DNA from: Emcibacteraceae bacterium
Lineage (GTDB): Bacteria > Pseudomonadota > Alphaproteobacteria > Sphingomonadales > Emcibacteraceae
Direction: 5' to 3'
Assembly (NCBI GenBank): GCA_021774795.1
Contig: JAJFIR010000042.1
Coordinates: 62,001-126,000 of the forward strand
DNA length: 64,000 nt
This document shows, piece by piece, positions 34,369 to 44,644 of the stretch. The position numbers were made by a program, and so were the translations under genes. The notes below the pieces were generated by a model. That model was not told the DNA's origin and did not search any database. It was given only the letters and a program-made list of their open reading frames with translations. Each line of letters begins with the position of its first letter. Position 1 is the stretch's first letter.

Positions 34369-35880
34369 ATGAAAACAGGGTCGACGCTATTGCTGCTCAA
34401 CAAACTAACTAGATTGGTGATTTTTCTAACTCCATTATTTCTTATGTCTGCATGTGGGCCTGACAGCAATTCACCGTCAGTTGTCCGTAACGCACCTCCC
34501 GCTCCGCAAGGTGAGGAACCAATAGCGCCAACAAGCATTATCGTGGACGACGAGGAAGAATTCAATCTCGCGGATACCGGGCCTGCGCGTCTTAAGATTA
34601 ATGTTGGCATCATGTTACCATTAAGCGGACAAACCGCTGAAGTTGGTCAAGCCCTTCTAAACGCAGCGACATTGGCTCTTTTTGATGCAAAGGATAAAAG
34701 GATTGAAATTTATCCCGTTGACACACGAGGAACGCCCGACGGTACATTGCGAGCGATGGATCAATTGGTTGAAAATAAAGTGGACATTATTATTGGACCG
34801 TTATTTTCGGAAAATATTAAAGTTGCTCATCCAATCGCAAAATCCGCCAACATTAAGATGATCGGTTTTTCAACCGATCATGACGTGGCCGGTGACGGCG
34901 TTTACTTACTGAGCTTTAGGCCGGAAGAACAAGTTGGCAGAATAATTAAATTTGCCTCGTCGCAAAGATACGAAAAATTTGCGGCCCTTATTCCTGATAC
35001 GCTTTATGGTGGCAGAGTTATGAACGTACTAGAGCCACTGGTCGCTTCAGAGTTTAATGAACTTATAGCGACGGAAGTTTACCCGTCCGATGCGTCATTA
35101 CTTGATGATCCGGTTAAGAGGATAGCAAATTACGACTTTCGAAGACAGGAATTTATCGACGAAATGAGTTTTCTAAGATCTCTCGGTCGCAACGATGACA
35201 TGGGGCAGGAATTTATCAATGAAATCAGAAATCTTGAAACATTAGGTGATGTTAATTTCGATGCTATTTTGCTTCCGGAAGGTGGATCAATGTTAGGGTC
35301 ACTCGCGCCTCTTCTCTCATATTATGAAATTGATCTAAGTAAAGTAAAAGTATTGGGTACGAGCCTTTGGCTAGATCAGATGTTATTCAATGAACCACAG
35401 CTTCAGGGTGGGTGGTTTGCGGCACCGGAGAATGAACTTGCTACTGAGTTTGTGAGGCGTTACCAAACAGCGTTTTCAAAAACGCCGCCACGAATTGTCA
35501 CGTTAGGATATGATGCAATGGCATTGGTCGCGAACATCGTGCGTCATCAAAGGTCACCCAATTTTTCAAATCGTATAATTACCAACCCAAATGGTTTTGT
35601 TGGTCTTGATGGAATTTTCCGTTTTCATAGAACCGGCCTCGTTGAAAGGGGGTTAGCGGTTTACGAAGTAACGACTTCGGCATTTAATAAAATTGATGAT
35701 GCACCAAGAAGCTTTGTCGCGGAAGAACGGCCCATATATGTTGAAATTCCGATTGATTTTAAGTCAAAATTTGACCCAGTATTTGGTTTAAAAGAGGACG
35801 TCCCTTCTCTGTCAATTGAAATGCGGTCCGATCCAGAAAACCTTGAGCTTTCAAGTAATCCAGGCGGTCCATTGCAGTAA
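34369..35880 (+). CDS. LpoA/LppC-like lipoprotein, penicillin-binding protein activator
   Basis: A 503-residue lipoprotein: signal peptide with lipobox LMSAC (Cys near residue 28), then a periplasmic-binding-protein-like fold starting at INVGIMLPLSGQTAEVGQALLNAA, with VDIIIGPLFSENIKVAHPIA and TLGYDAMALVANI. Members activate peptidoglycan synthases from the outer membrane (LpoA) or are annotated as ABC-type substrate-binding proteins. The position divergent from rsmI is conserved in alphaproteobacteria. The final 122 nt overlap the convergent hemW gene. Confidence 0.88.
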   Translation: MKTGSTLLLLNKLTRLVIFLTPLFLMSACGPDSNSPSVVRNAPPAPQGEEPIAPTSIIVDDEEEFNLADTGPARLKINVGIMLPLSGQTAEVGQALLNAATLALFDAKDKRIEIYPVDTRGTPDGTLRAMDQLVENKVDIIIGPLFSENIKVAHPIAKSANIKMIGFSTDHDVAGDGVYLLSFRPEEQVGRIIKFASSQRYEKFAALIPDTLYGGRVMNVLEPLVASEFNELIATEVYPSDASLLDDPVKRIANYDFRRQEFIDEMSFLRSLGRNDDMGQEFINEIRNLETLGDVNFDAILLPEGGSMLGSLAPLLSYYEIDLSKVKVLGTSLWLDQMLFNEPQLQGGWFAAPENELATEFVRRYQTAFSKTPPRIVTLGYDAMALVANIVRHQRSPNFSNRIITNPNGFVGLDGIFRFHRTGLVERGLAVYEVTTSAFNKIDDAPRSFVAEERPIYVEIPIDFKSKFDPVFGLKEDVPSLSIEMRSDPENLELSSNPGGPLQ

Positions 35881-36922
35881 AGTTTTCTATTGAACGGCCG
35901 ATCCGTTTTTCAAACTCGTTTCGGTCTATACCTTCCTTTAACCGCAATCCCATCATAATCATTTCTTCCGCCATTTCCTTTTGGCTTAAAGGATCCATTA
36001 TTTTCGTGGCGTGACCATTTAAATTTACTATTTTTAACCAAGTTTCAGGTTTCTTATTCTGCTGTGTGGCATAAGTATTACCGCCATAAGTAATTCTGCC
36101 GTGCGCCCCGGCACCAATACCAATATAGTCGTCATATTTCCAATAAGTAAGATTGTGTCTACTTTCTTCCCCTATTTTTGCATGGTTGGATATTTCGTAA
36201 GCGGGATATCCTGCATCAGCGCAAATCATATTTGTCATTTCATACATTTCTGCTGCAATTTCTTCGCTCGGTATAATTAGTTTCCCCTGGCTCCATCGGC
36301 CGTAAAAAGGCGTGCCTTTCTCGATTGTGAGCTGGTAAAGTGATAAGTGGCCGTTTGCAAGTTCAATTGCATCTGTTAGTTCTTTTTCCCAATCCCCAAT
36401 TGATTGCCCCATACGCGCGTAAATCAGATCAAAATTTGATCTTTTAAAATATTTTTGTGATAATTCAATCGCCGATAACGCTTCTGAAACAGAGTGCTCA
36501 CGCCCCAACGATATTAAATCATTATCGCTCAATGCTTGAATACCTAATGATACACGGTTAATTCCCGCATAAGAGAATTCAGAAAACTTATGTGCTTCGA
36601 CACTAGTTGGATTTGCTTCCAAACTAATTTCAATGTCTTCAGAAAATGTCCAATGACTTGAAATTTTGTCAATAACGGTTTCAACTGTTTTTGCCGACAT
36701 TAATGACGGTGTTCCTCCACCAAAGAAAATACTTTTCACGGTTCGGTTACCAACCAAATTTGCAAAATAATTTATTTCGCCTTGCAAAGCCATACGCATG
36801 TCGGCTTCATTCACGCTTTCACGCACATGACTATTAAAATCACAGTATGGACATTTGGAAAGACAAAATGGCCAGTGAACGTATATTGAGATCGGCTTGG
36901 GATTAGTTTCTAAAGCAGGCAT
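35759..36922 (-). CDS. hemW: HemW radical SAM heme chaperone
   Basis: A 387-residue HemW (coproporphyrinogen III oxidase-like). The N-terminus has [19 protein letters not shown], whose CxxxCxxC binds the [4Fe-4S] cluster and S-adenosylmethionine. [12 protein letters not shown] and the C-terminal HemW domain ([13 protein letters not shown]) follow. HemW delivers heme to respiratory enzymes rather than oxidising coproporphyrinogen. It overlaps rdgB by 20 nt at its start and the LpoA-like gene by 122 nt at its end. Confidence 0.93.
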   Translation of the reverse strand: MPALETNPKPISIYVHWPFCLSKCPYCDFNSHVRESVNEADMRMALQGEINYFANLVGNRTVKSIFFGGGTPSLMSAKTVETVIDKISSHWTFSEDIEISLEANPTSVEAHKFSEFSYAGINRVSLGIQALSDNDLISLGREHSVSEALSAIELSQKYFKRSNFDLIYARMGQSIGDWEKELTDAIELANGHLSLYQLTIEKGTPFYGRWSQGKLIIPSEEIAAEMYEMTNMICADAGYPAYEISNHAKIGEESRHNLTYWKYDDYIGIGAGAHGRITYGGNTYATQQNKKPETWLKIVNLNGHATKIMDPLSQKEMAEEMIMMGLRLKEGIDRNEFEKRIGRSIENFTAMDRLDYLKAQGFLDRTAFQLTEKGRPLLNQILGQILT

Positions 36923-37511
36923 CGATTAATTTCTTAAAGGCCCTTGCTCGGTGGCTAATAGCATGCTTTTCTTCGGGTTCCATTTCACCAAAAGTAATGT
37001 AATGTCCTTCAGCCATAAACATCGGATCATACCCGAAACCATTTTCGCCTTTAAGCGGCCAAACCAATTTGCCATGAACTTCGCCTTCAAAGGTCTCTAT
37101 ATGCCCGTCAGGCCAAGCTATAGAAAGGGCGCAAACGAAAAAAGCGTCCCGTGGTAAATGCCCCAATTCACTATTGAGTTTATTCATCCCATAAATAAAA
37201 TCTCGCTCTTCGGTATCTGGGTTTATCGCGTAACGCGCCGAATGTATCCCAGGTTTCCCGTTTAGTGACGGTACGACCAAACCGCTATCATCAGCAAGAG
37301 ATATTAATCCAGATTCATTAGCTGCACATTTTGATTTTATTTCCGCATTTGCCGTAAAAGTTTTACCGTCTTCTATTGGTTCAGATAATCCAAGTGCTGC
37401 CGCAGAAGAAACATCAACGCCAAATGGGGCCAGCAGATCACTTATTTCACGGACCTTACCTTCATTATGGCTGGCGACAACCAGTTTATCTTCTTGAAAT
37501 TTTCTCGCCAT
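36903..37511 (-). CDS. rdgB: RdgB/HAM1 family XTP/dITP pyrophosphatase
   Basis: A 202-residue non-canonical purine NTP pyrophosphatase with [13 protein letters not shown] (substrate binding) at the start, ADDSGLVV with the metal-binding acidic residues, GFGYDPMF, and [11 protein letters not shown] at the end. It removes dITP and XTP from the nucleotide pool. It lies 7 nt after rph, the usual partner, and overlaps hemW. Confidence 0.94.
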   Translation of the reverse strand: MARKFQEDKLVVASHNEGKVREISDLLAPFGVDVSSAAALGLSEPIEDGKTFTANAEIKSKCAANESGLISLADDSGLVVPSLNGKPGIHSARYAINPDTEERDFIYGMNKLNSELGHLPRDAFFVCALSIAWPDGHIETFEGEVHGKLVWPLKGENGFGYDPMFMAEGHYITFGEMEPEEKHAISHRARAFKKLIDACFRN

Positions 37512-37518
37512 AAATAGC

Positions 37519-38235
37519 CTATAGACCCAGTATTTTTCGTTGAAGTTTTGTTATTTGATCAACACCGATACGCGCTAGGCGCATCATTCTCATTAATTCT
37601 TCTTCGCTAAACGGTTCTTCTTCGGCTGTCCCTTGAATTTCAATTATTTTACCGGCACCCGTCAAAACGAAATTTGCGTCCGTTTCCGCGCTACTATCTT
37701 CATCATAATCTAAGTCTAACACTGGGTTTCCCTGGTAAACGCCGCACGAGACCGCCGCGATTTCATGGATAATTGGAACAGCAGTCAATACACCATCATT
37801 TACCATTTTCTGAAGACACTGATACAGTGCCACATACCCACCCGAAATGGATGCAGTTCTTGTGCCACCGTCAGCCTGAATAACATCGCAATCAATACGT
37901 ATCTGACATTCACCCAAGGCCTTTAGGTCAATCGCTGCCCGAAGCGAACGTCCTACCAGCCTTTGTATTTCTTGTGTACGTCCGGATTGTTTGCCCCGCG
38001 CAGCTTCACGCCCCATGCGGCCATGCGTAGACCGTGGTAGCATTCCATACTCGCCCGTGACCCAACCTTTACCAGAACCCCTTAAAAATGGCGGGGCCTT
38101 TTCCTCCAATGTAGCGGTACATAATACATGAGTATCGCCAAATTTTATGAGACATGACCCTTCAGCATATTTAGAAAAACCAAGTTCCATAGTAAGCTCT
38201 CGCATCTGATCTGCGCTACGGCCAGAAGGACGCAT
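37519..38235 (-). CDS. rph: Ribonuclease PH
   Basis: A 238-residue phosphorolytic exoribonuclease that trims tRNA 3' ends. It has the family start [18 protein letters not shown], the segment [18 protein letters not shown] and [19 protein letters not shown], which includes the active-site acidic residues. It is the first gene of the rph-rdgB-hemW operon, divergent from hrcA. Confidence 0.96.
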   Translation of the reverse strand: MRPSGRSADQMRELTMELGFSKYAEGSCLIKFGDTHVLCTATLEEKAPPFLRGSGKGWVTGEYGMLPRSTHGRMGREAARGKQSGRTQEIQRLVGRSLRAAIDLKALGECQIRIDCDVIQADGGTRTASISGGYVALYQCLQKMVNDGVLTAVPIIHEIAAVSCGVYQGNPVLDLDYDEDSSAETDANFVLTGAGKIIEIQGTAEEEPFSEEELMRMMRLARIGVDQITKLQRKILGL

Positions 38236-38394
38236 ATAATTTCTCCAATAAATTAATTAATATTTACCGCATTGCTTTTACAGCCAATCCAGATTTTTTT
38301 CTACTAAATTGACGTTGAGTTTATTAAATAATATTTTTTTGACACCGGCCCGTTGACCTGCGTGCGAACCATACCTACATTAATTCTGAGAAAA

Positions 38395-39444
38395 ATGATG
38401 AATGTACTTAACGATAGATCACGCGAGATATTCCGCCAAATCGTCGATGCCTATATTATGACGGGCGAACCGGTTGGCTCGCGTACGCTTTCGAAAAAGA
38501 TTGAGATGCCCCTTTCCTCGGCGTCGGTACGAAACGTAATGGCGGATTTAGAAGATAGTGGCCTTATTTACTCTCCATTTACATCTGCGGGCCGTATACC
38601 CACCGAAATAGGATTAAGATTGTTTGTCGACGGTATGCTTGAAGTCGGAAACTTAACCAGGAAAGAACGCAACGACATAGAAATACAATGCAAAAATAAT
38701 AGTCACCGCGTTGAAGACGTACTAGTAAAAGCAACAAGTATGTTGTCCGGATTATCTCAATGTGCAAGCATTGTTATGGCACCCAAAAGAGATAAGCCGC
38801 TAAAACATATTGAATTTGTGCAAATCGCCCCGGGACGCGCGCTCGTCGTTATGGTGAGCGAAGGTGATGATGTCGAAAACCGGTTAATAGATATACCAGC
38901 CGGCATTACGACCTCTGCTCTCATTCAAGCTGCTAACTATATTAATTCGAAACTTCTTGGACACAGTTTTGAACAGGCCCGAATTCAAATTGAACAAGAA
39001 ATAAATATCCAGAAAGCAGAACTTGATAAATTAACTCAAACAATTGTTGAACAGGGTCTTGCAGTGTGGAGCGGCATTGAACGTGGATCTAGCATTTTAC
39101 CAAAAGAATCACTCATCGTGCGCGGGCACGCAAACCTTCTGGGAGATTTGGAAGCCAAAGAAGATTTAGAACGAATTCGATTACTTTTTAGCGATTTGGA
39201 GCAAAAAAAAGACTTAATTGAACTACTAGGACTAGCAAAAAACGCCGAAGGAGTGAGAATTTTTATCGGTTCTGAAAATAATCTCTTTTCCCTTTCCGGT
39301 TCTTCTGTTATCGCTGCACCATACATGGACGAAAAAAACAATTTATTAGGAGTAATTGGTGTCATTGGCCCAACCAGGTTAAATTACGCACGGATTATCC
39401 CTATGGTAGATTACACTGCAAAAATAATTGGAAAAATACTCTAA
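38395..39444 (+). CDS. hrcA: Heat-inducible transcription repressor HrcA
   Basis: About 349 residues: an N-terminal winged-helix DNA-binding domain (DRSREIFRQIVDAYIMTGEPV, then LSSASVRNVMADLEDSGLIYSP and TSAGRIPTE), followed by the GAF-like and dimerisation domains. HrcA represses heat-shock genes by binding CIRCE elements. The frame is open back to a TTG at 38353, but ATG codons at 38395 and 38398 follow GAG and fit the family. A candidate promoter, TTGACC (38353-38358) and TACATT (38376-38381) with 17 nt between, would give a very short leader. No CIRCE palindrome was found near hrcA or dnaK here. Confidence 0.94.
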   Translation: MMNVLNDRSREIFRQIVDAYIMTGEPVGSRTLSKKIEMPLSSASVRNVMADLEDSGLIYSPFTSAGRIPTEIGLRLFVDGMLEVGNLTRKERNDIEIQCKNNSHRVEDVLVKATSMLSGLSQCASIVMAPKRDKPLKHIEFVQIAPGRALVVMVSEGDDVENRLIDIPAGITTSALIQAANYINSKLLGHSFEQARIQIEQEINIQKAELDKLTQTIVEQGLAVWSGIERGSSILPKESLIVRGHANLLGDLEAKEDLERIRLLFSDLEQKKDLIELLGLAKNAEGVRIFIGSENNLFSLSGSSVIAAPYMDEKNNLLGVIGVIGPTRLNYARIIPMVDYTAKIIGKIL

Positions 39445-40049
39445 TGACGAAAAATAAAGATAAAAGTAAAGTTGACAAACAAGAAATTCCAACTGAAGAA
39501 ACGGAAGATCAACGTGAAACTGCTGATGATGAAAATCCGAAAGCAGAAGTGACGCCGCTTAGTGTTGCGGAGGATGAAATAAACGATCTTCGTGACAAAC
39601 TACTTCGCGCTGTAGCAGAAACAGAAAATGTCCGTCGGCGTTCTGAAAAGGAAAAAGCCGATGCTGCTAATTATGCCGTCACCAACTTTGCCCGCGATAT
39701 GTTGGCCGTAGGCGATAATTTGAGCCGCGCTATTGACAGCTTACCTGAAGGTATAGAATTACCAGATGAGGTTACCAACCTACTCGAAGGTGTAAAAATG
39801 ACGGAGCGCGAACTGCTTAATATTTTTGAACGTCACGGAATTAATAAAATTGATCCAAAAGGCGAAGCGTTTGATCACAACCATCATCAAGCCATGTTTG
39901 AATCTGCCACGGATGACCCAAATGGTACCGTCATACAAGTTATGCAAGTTGGTTATAAAATTAAAGACCGTCTGCTTCGCCCGGCGATGGTTGGTGTATC
40001 AAAAGGAGATGTTGATACACCACACGAAGGCATTGACACAAAAGCGTAA
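39444..40049 (+). CDS. grpE: Nucleotide exchange factor GrpE
   Basis: A 201-residue GrpE: an acidic, charged N-terminus, a long coiled coil from about residue 45 (LRDKLLRAVAETENVRRRSE) and the beta domain with FDHNHHQAMF and VGYKIKDRLLRPAMVGVSK. It releases ADP from DnaK. Its ATG overlaps the hrcA stop (TAATG), so the two genes are coupled. Confidence 0.95.
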   Translation: MTKNKDKSKVDKQEIPTEETEDQRETADDENPKAEVTPLSVAEDEINDLRDKLLRAVAETENVRRRSEKEKADAANYAVTNFARDMLAVGDNLSRAIDSLPEGIELPDEVTNLLEGVKMTERELLNIFERHGINKIDPKGEAFDHNHHQAMFESATDDPNGTVIQVMQVGYKIKDRLLRPAMVGVSKGDVDTPHEGIDTKA

Positions 40050-40064
40050 ATCACAGAAATTACT

Positions 40065-40097
40065 AAAAAAGGGTTGATACAGTATCATCCTTTTTTT
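40065..40097. terminator. Bidirectional terminator between grpE and the PCu(A)C gene
   Basis: An A-run followed by GGGTTGATA pairs with TATCATCC and a 7-nt T-run, with one bulge. The A-run and T-run make it usable from both sides, which fits the convergent gene ends at 40049 and 40115. Confidence 0.8.
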
Positions 40098-40114
40098 GTT
40101 AATACCTTCATCGC

Positions 40115-40552
40115 TTATTGTGGCGGCTGAGCCATCACTTTAACAGTTTTCTTGATTTCACCTGCTTTTTCAAAATTCAGGTTTAAATCTATTTCATCGC
40201 CTAGCTCATATTTGGTAGACGTTTCAAAAATCATAATATGGTATCCACCGGGTTTAAGCTCAACAGTGCCGGACGCAGGAATGTCTATACTTGGCACCTG
40301 GCTCATTTTCATTACGCCGTCCTTCATAGTGTGTTCATGAATTTCTACTCTTGGGGAGACAGACGACGTAACACTAACGAGTTTATCGACAGTATCACCT
40401 TTATTTTCAATGTGAAAATAGGCACTGCCTGGACGCCCTTCTATCAAAATTGGGCGGGCCCATTCACCTGAAACAATAATTTCACTGTCCGCAGAAAACA
40501 CTGTAAATGGCACGGCGCACAAGACAAAAATGGCGATAATAAATTTCTTCAT
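40115..40552 (-). CDS. PCu(A)C-family periplasmic copper chaperone
   Basis: A 145-residue exported protein: signal peptide (FIIAIFVLCAVPFTVFSA) then a cupredoxin-like domain. Copper ligands match the family pattern: His and Met in EIHEHTMKDGVMKM near residue 75 and His-x-Met in GGYHIMIF near 108. It carries Cu(I) to cytochrome c oxidase or related cuproenzymes in the periplasm. It is a single gene, with no Sco or oxidase gene nearby. Confidence 0.9.
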   Translation of the reverse strand: MKKFIIAIFVLCAVPFTVFSADSEIIVSGEWARPILIEGRPGSAYFHIENKGDTVDKLVSVTSSVSPRVEIHEHTMKDGVMKMSQVPSIDIPASGTVELKPGGYHIMIFETSTKYELGDEIDLNLNFEKAGEIKKTVKVMAQPPQ

Positions 40553-40662
40553 GAGATTGCTTCCTTAATCATAATAATAATGACAGCGTTTATAGTTTAA
40601 GCCCCGTTTTTTCACAACATATTTCAACCGATATTTAAAAAAATCAAAAACTTAAGAAAAAA

Positions 40663-40692
40663 CCCTTGCAGTGTTGGAAAACGGCCCTATAT
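40663..40692 (+). promoter_or_regulatory. Sigma-32 (RpoH) heat-shock promoter of dnaK
   Basis: CCCTTGCAG at 40663-40671, a 13-nt spacer, then CCCTATAT at 40685-40692, close to the RpoH consensus (CTTGAAA and CCCCATNT-like). It leaves a leader of about 100 nt before the dnaK ATG. dnaK therefore appears to be under sigma-32 rather than HrcA control. Confidence 0.8.
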
Positions 40693-40801
40693 AAGCACCA
40701 TGAGATAAGCACAAAATGTGCATTGTTATATTTTAAAAATAATACTTGCTCGCAGCACAAAAATGACTGCATTCAAGTGATTAATAGAGAACGAGGACAG
40801 T

Positions 40802-42700
40802 ATGGCAAAAGTTATTGGTATCGATTTAGGTACAACCAATTCATGTGTTTCCATTATGGATGGCGCAAAACCTAAAGTTATTGAAAATGCAGAAGGTGGG
40901 CGTACTACCCCATCAATGGTAGCCTTCCTTGAGGATGGTGAAAAATTAGTCGGACAGGCGGCAAAGCGTCAAGCGGTTACAAACGGTGAAAATACGCTGT
41001 TTGCAATTAAACGCCTTATCGGTCGGTCGTTTGATGATCCAGCCACCAAAAAAGATATTGAAATGGTGCCTTATAAAATCATTAAATCAGACAGCAATGA
41101 TGCGTGGGTTGAAGCACGTGGCGAAAAAATGAGCCCGAGCCAGGTTTCTGCACTTATTCTGCAAAAAATGAAAGAAACTGCGGAACAGTATCTTGGTGAG
41201 GAAGTTACTCAGGCTGTTATCACGGTTCCTGCCTATTTTAATGATGCTCAGCGTCAGGCAACAAAGGATGCCGGAAAAATAGCCGGTCTTGAAGTTTTAC
41301 GTATCATTAACGAGCCTACAGCAGCCGCTCTTGCTTACGGCCTTGATAAAAACGACGGTAAAACAATTGCAGTTTACGACCTTGGCGGTGGTACATTTGA
41401 TGTTTCCATTCTTGAAATTGGTGACGGCGTATTTGAAGTAAAATCAACCAACGGTGACACATTCCTTGGTGGTGAAGACTTTGATATGCGTCTTGTTGAG
41501 TATCTTGCCGATGAATTTAAGAAAGAAAACGGTATTGATCTTAAGAATGACAAAATGGCACTTCAACGGTTAAAAGAAGCGGCAGAAAAAGCCAAAATTG
41601 AGCTTTCTTCCGCGACCCAAACCGAAATTAACCTACCGTTCATTACGGCCGATGCATCAGGTCCCAAACATTTAACCTTGAAATTAACACGTGCCAAACT
41701 TGAATCTTTGGTTGCTGATCTTCTTCAACGGACTGTTAAGCCGTGTTCCGCAGCCCTTAAGGATGCAAACGTATCTGCCGCTGAAATTGATGAAGTGGTT
41801 CTTGTAGGTGGTATGACACGTATGCCAAAGGTTGTTGAAACCGTGAAAGAATTTTTTGGTAAAGATCCTCATCAAGGTGTTAACCCTGATGAAGTGGTTG
41901 CCATGGGTGCGGCAATTCAAGCAGGTGTTCTACAAGGTGATGTTAAAGACGTTCTTTTACTTGATGTTACACCATTGTCACTTGGCATTGAAACGTTGGG
42001 CGGCGCATTCACAAGATTGATTGACCGCAACACAACAATTCCGACTAAGAAATCACAAACATTCTCAACGGCAGAAGATAATCAATCTGCGGTTACTATT
42101 CGAGTGTTCCAAGGCGAGCGTGAAATGGCTGCTGACAACAAGTTGCTTGGTCAGTTTGATTTGGTTGGTATTCCTGCTGCGCCACGCGGCGTCCCGCAGA
42201 TTGAAGTGATTTTCGATATCGATGCAAATGGCATTGTCAATGTTTCAGCAAAGGACAAAGGCACGGGTAAAGAACAAAACATCCGCATTCAAGCCTCTGG
42301 TGGTTTAAGCGACGCTGACATTGAAGAAATGATTAAACAAGCTGAAGCAAACGCCGAAGATGACAAACGACGTCGTGAAATGGTGGATGCTAAGAATAAA
42401 GCTGAATCACTTTCTCACACGGTTGAAGGTCAAGTAAAAGAACATGGCGATAAGCTTGAAGAAGCAGACAAGACTGCCATCGACGATGCAATAAATGATG
42501 TAAAAACGGCCCTCGAAGGTGAAGACGTCGGTGCATTAACTGCTGCGACTGAAACGCTCGAGCAGGCGGCGATGAAACTTGGCGAAGTCATTTACAGTGA
42601 TCAGACCGATGGTGGTGACGCCGCAGCGGCAGACGCGGAGGACGGTGAAGATGATATCGTCGACGCCGATTTCGAAGAAGTTGAAGACGAAAAAAAATAG
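40802..42700 (+). CDS. dnaK: Molecular chaperone DnaK (Hsp70)
   Basis: Full-length DnaK, 632 residues. The ATPase domain starts [19 protein letters not shown], with [20 protein letters not shown] and [16 protein letters not shown]. The linker and substrate-binding region include [19 protein letters not shown], and the acidic tail ends with repeated Asp-Glu residues. It is the central ATP-dependent folding chaperone, working with DnaJ and GrpE encoded beside it. GAGGA lies 4-5 nt before the ATG. Confidence 0.98.
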   Translation: MAKVIGIDLGTTNSCVSIMDGAKPKVIENAEGGRTTPSMVAFLEDGEKLVGQAAKRQAVTNGENTLFAIKRLIGRSFDDPATKKDIEMVPYKIIKSDSNDAWVEARGEKMSPSQVSALILQKMKETAEQYLGEEVTQAVITVPAYFNDAQRQATKDAGKIAGLEVLRIINEPTAAALAYGLDKNDGKTIAVYDLGGGTFDVSILEIGDGVFEVKSTNGDTFLGGEDFDMRLVEYLADEFKKENGIDLKNDKMALQRLKEAAEKAKIELSSATQTEINLPFITADASGPKHLTLKLTRAKLESLVADLLQRTVKPCSAALKDANVSAAEIDEVVLVGGMTRMPKVVETVKEFFGKDPHQGVNPDEVVAMGAAIQAGVLQGDVKDVLLLDVTPLSLGIETLGGAFTRLIDRNTTIPTKKSQTFSTAEDNQSAVTIRVFQGEREMAADNKLLGQFDLVGIPAAPRGVPQIEVIFDIDANGIVNVSAKDKGTGKEQNIRIQASGGLSDADIEEMIKQAEANAEDDKRRREMVDAKNKAESLSHTVEGQVKEHGDKLEEADKTAIDDAINDVKTALEGEDVGALTAATETLEQAAMKLGEVIYSDQTDGGDAAAADAEDGEDDIVDADFEEVEDEKK

Positions 42701-42731
42701 TCAGGATTTAATTCTGATACGATTTTATGAT

Positions 42732-42772
42732 TAATGATTGCGCTACTTAAAATTATGGTGGCGCAATCATTA
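42732..42772 (+). other. Hairpin between dnaK and dnaJ
   Basis: A perfect 12-bp inverted repeat, TAATGATTGCGC (42732-42743) and GCGCAATCATTA (42761-42772), with a 17-nt loop. It is not followed by a T-run, so it is not a standard terminator. It may be a partial attenuator or mRNA-processing site that lowers dnaJ relative to dnaK. Confidence 0.6.
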
Positions 42773-42797
42773 TAATAAAGGGTAAGCGGGTAGTTTA

Positions 42798-43931
42798 ATG
42801 TCAAAACAAGATTATTACGAAACATTAGGCGTAAGTAAAAATGATGATGCTGCTTCTCTAAAATCGGCTTACCGCAAGCTGGCTATGAAATATCATCCCG
42901 ATAAAAATCCCGGAGACTTAGCCGCAGAAGCAAAATTCAAAGAAGTCAGCGAAGCATATGACATTTTAAAAGATGATCAGAAAAGAGCTGCTTACGACCA
43001 ATATGGCCATAGTGCTTTTGAAAATGGTGGAATGGGTGGTGGCCGCGGGTTCCACGGTTTCGAAGCATCTGGTTTTTCTGATATATTTGAAGATCTTTTT
43101 GGCATGGGTGGCGGCGGACGCCGCAAAGATCCTAATGCGGCGCGGCGCGGCGCGGATTTAAGATATAATCTAACCATCACTTTAGAAGACGCATTCAGAG
43201 GAAAATCTGAAAAAATAACGATCCCGACGTCTATTAAGTGCGACACTTGCGACGGTAGCGGTGCAAAAGATGGTACCAAACCCAGCGCCTGCACCACTTG
43301 TAACGGTGTAGGGAAAGTCAGGAGCCAACAAGGTTTCTTCATGGTTGAGCGAACCTGCCCATCTTGCCAAGGTAATGGCATCGTGATCGAAGATCCCTGT
43401 GACGATTGTCATGGCAGCGGTAAGAAGAATAAAAATAAAACTCTCGACGTTAAAATCCCGGCCGGCGTCGAAGAAGGCACCCGTATCCGCCTTGGTGGAG
43501 AAGGAAAAACCGGCGATAAGGGTGGTCCCAGCGGTGATCTATATATATTCGTTGATATTGAATATCATCCAATTTTCCAGCGCGATGGGTCAACCGTTTA
43601 TTGCGAAGTTCCAATTCCTATGACTACCGCTACGTTAGGTGGCATATTAGAAGTGCCAACTGTGGGCGGTGAAAAAGCAGAAGTTAAAATCACACCCGGC
43701 ACACCAACAGGTAAACGCTTTAATATACCGAATAAAGGCATGCCGATCTTAAACCGCCGGGATTACGGTGATATGGTTATCCAAGCCAATGTGGAAACGC
43801 CGGTTAATTTGAATAAAAAACAAAAAAGTCTACTTCGGGCATTTGCCGAAGAATGCGGTGATGAAGTTAGTCCGGAAGCCTCTGGTTTTTTCAATAAAGT
43901 AAAAGAATTATGGGAAGATATTACTGACTAA
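42798..43931 (+). CDS. dnaJ: Molecular chaperone DnaJ (Hsp40)
   Basis: A 377-residue class I DnaJ: J domain with YHPDKNPG, a Gly/Phe-rich linker ([12 protein letters not shown]), four CxxCxGxG zinc motifs ([32 protein letters not shown]) and the C-terminal substrate-binding domain. It stimulates DnaK ATPase activity and delivers clients. It lies 97 nt after dnaK. Confidence 0.97.
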   Translation: MSKQDYYETLGVSKNDDAASLKSAYRKLAMKYHPDKNPGDLAAEAKFKEVSEAYDILKDDQKRAAYDQYGHSAFENGGMGGGRGFHGFEASGFSDIFEDLFGMGGGGRRKDPNAARRGADLRYNLTITLEDAFRGKSEKITIPTSIKCDTCDGSGAKDGTKPSACTTCNGVGKVRSQQGFFMVERTCPSCQGNGIVIEDPCDDCHGSGKKNKNKTLDVKIPAGVEEGTRIRLGGEGKTGDKGGPSGDLYIFVDIEYHPIFQRDGSTVYCEVPIPMTTATLGGILEVPTVGGEKAEVKITPGTPTGKRFNIPNKGMPILNRRDYGDMVIQANVETPVNLNKKQKSLLRAFAEECGDEVSPEASGFFNKVKELWEDITD

Positions 43932-43986
43932 TTTTCGTAGGTATAAGGTGCTAATGATTTTTTATCTCTCAGTCCGCGCATAATTT

Positions 43987-44463
43987 CTATATACTTGGGT
44001 TAGAAAAACAATCGGTCTGCTTTTCCATTTTATCGAGTAATCCATTCATCAGCTCTACTTCTGTCTCAGCAAAACAGTCCATTAGTGCTCGGGTCCAAAT
44101 ACAGTGCTTCTCATGCGCAGTTTTCAATTTGCCCCTACCTTTATCGGTCAAGGCTACATTATAAATTCTTCGGTCCGTCGGAAGCGTTTTTTTTTCTACA
44201 TATCCATCAGAAAGTAACCGTGTCGTCATTCCTGTCATATTGGCATTGGAAACCATAAGTTCTCGCGAAAGATTGCTCATGGTTATTTCGCCGGATGGTG
44301 ATCGATCTATTGCCAACATTACCTCATATTTTGCTATAGAAAGTGATAATTCCTTTGACATTTTGCTATTGAGTTCCTGGGATAGCCGGCTGTAATTGCC
44401 GAGCAGTCGGGAAAGAAGTCTGGTTTTTTGGCAGGAACAAATATCGCCGCTTATTTCATTCAT
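43987..44463 (-). CDS. MarR-family transcriptional regulator
   Basis: A winged-helix regulator of 158 residues from the ATG at 44463, which has AGGAG 8 nt upstream; an upstream in-frame start at 44538 is less likely. The HTH part reads TMSNLSRELMVSNANMTGMTTRLL, with the wing DRRIYNVALTDKG. The N-terminus holds a CSCQ pair and another Cys occurs in the C-terminal region, so thiol sensing is possible but unproven. Its target is unknown; the DsbD-like gene lies upstream on the same strand, 182 nt away. Confidence 0.85.
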   Translation of the reverse strand: MNEISGDICSCQKTRLLSRLLGNYSRLSQELNSKMSKELSLSIAKYEVMLAIDRSPSGEITMSNLSRELMVSNANMTGMTTRLLSDGYVEKKTLPTDRRIYNVALTDKGRGKLKTAHEKHCIWTRALMDCFAETEVELMNGLLDKMEKQTDCFSNPSI

Positions 44464-44644
44464 ATAACCTACTCCTGATACTTGGCAAAAGCCCACTTCA
44501 AGTCCGGCCTTTAGATCACGGAAATCGATTGGGAACATAACATTAATTTATGCATTTAATATCTGTTACACCAGCCAGCTAATTTGGTCATTGATGTAAG
44601 TCAACATTGTCTTATTTGTTAACGAAAGAAGTGATTTAAGCGCG

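Noticed and set aside
38236-38394. CIRCE element before hrcA
   Set aside because: I looked for the TTAGCACTC/GAGTGCTAA palindrome here and before dnaK and did not find it.
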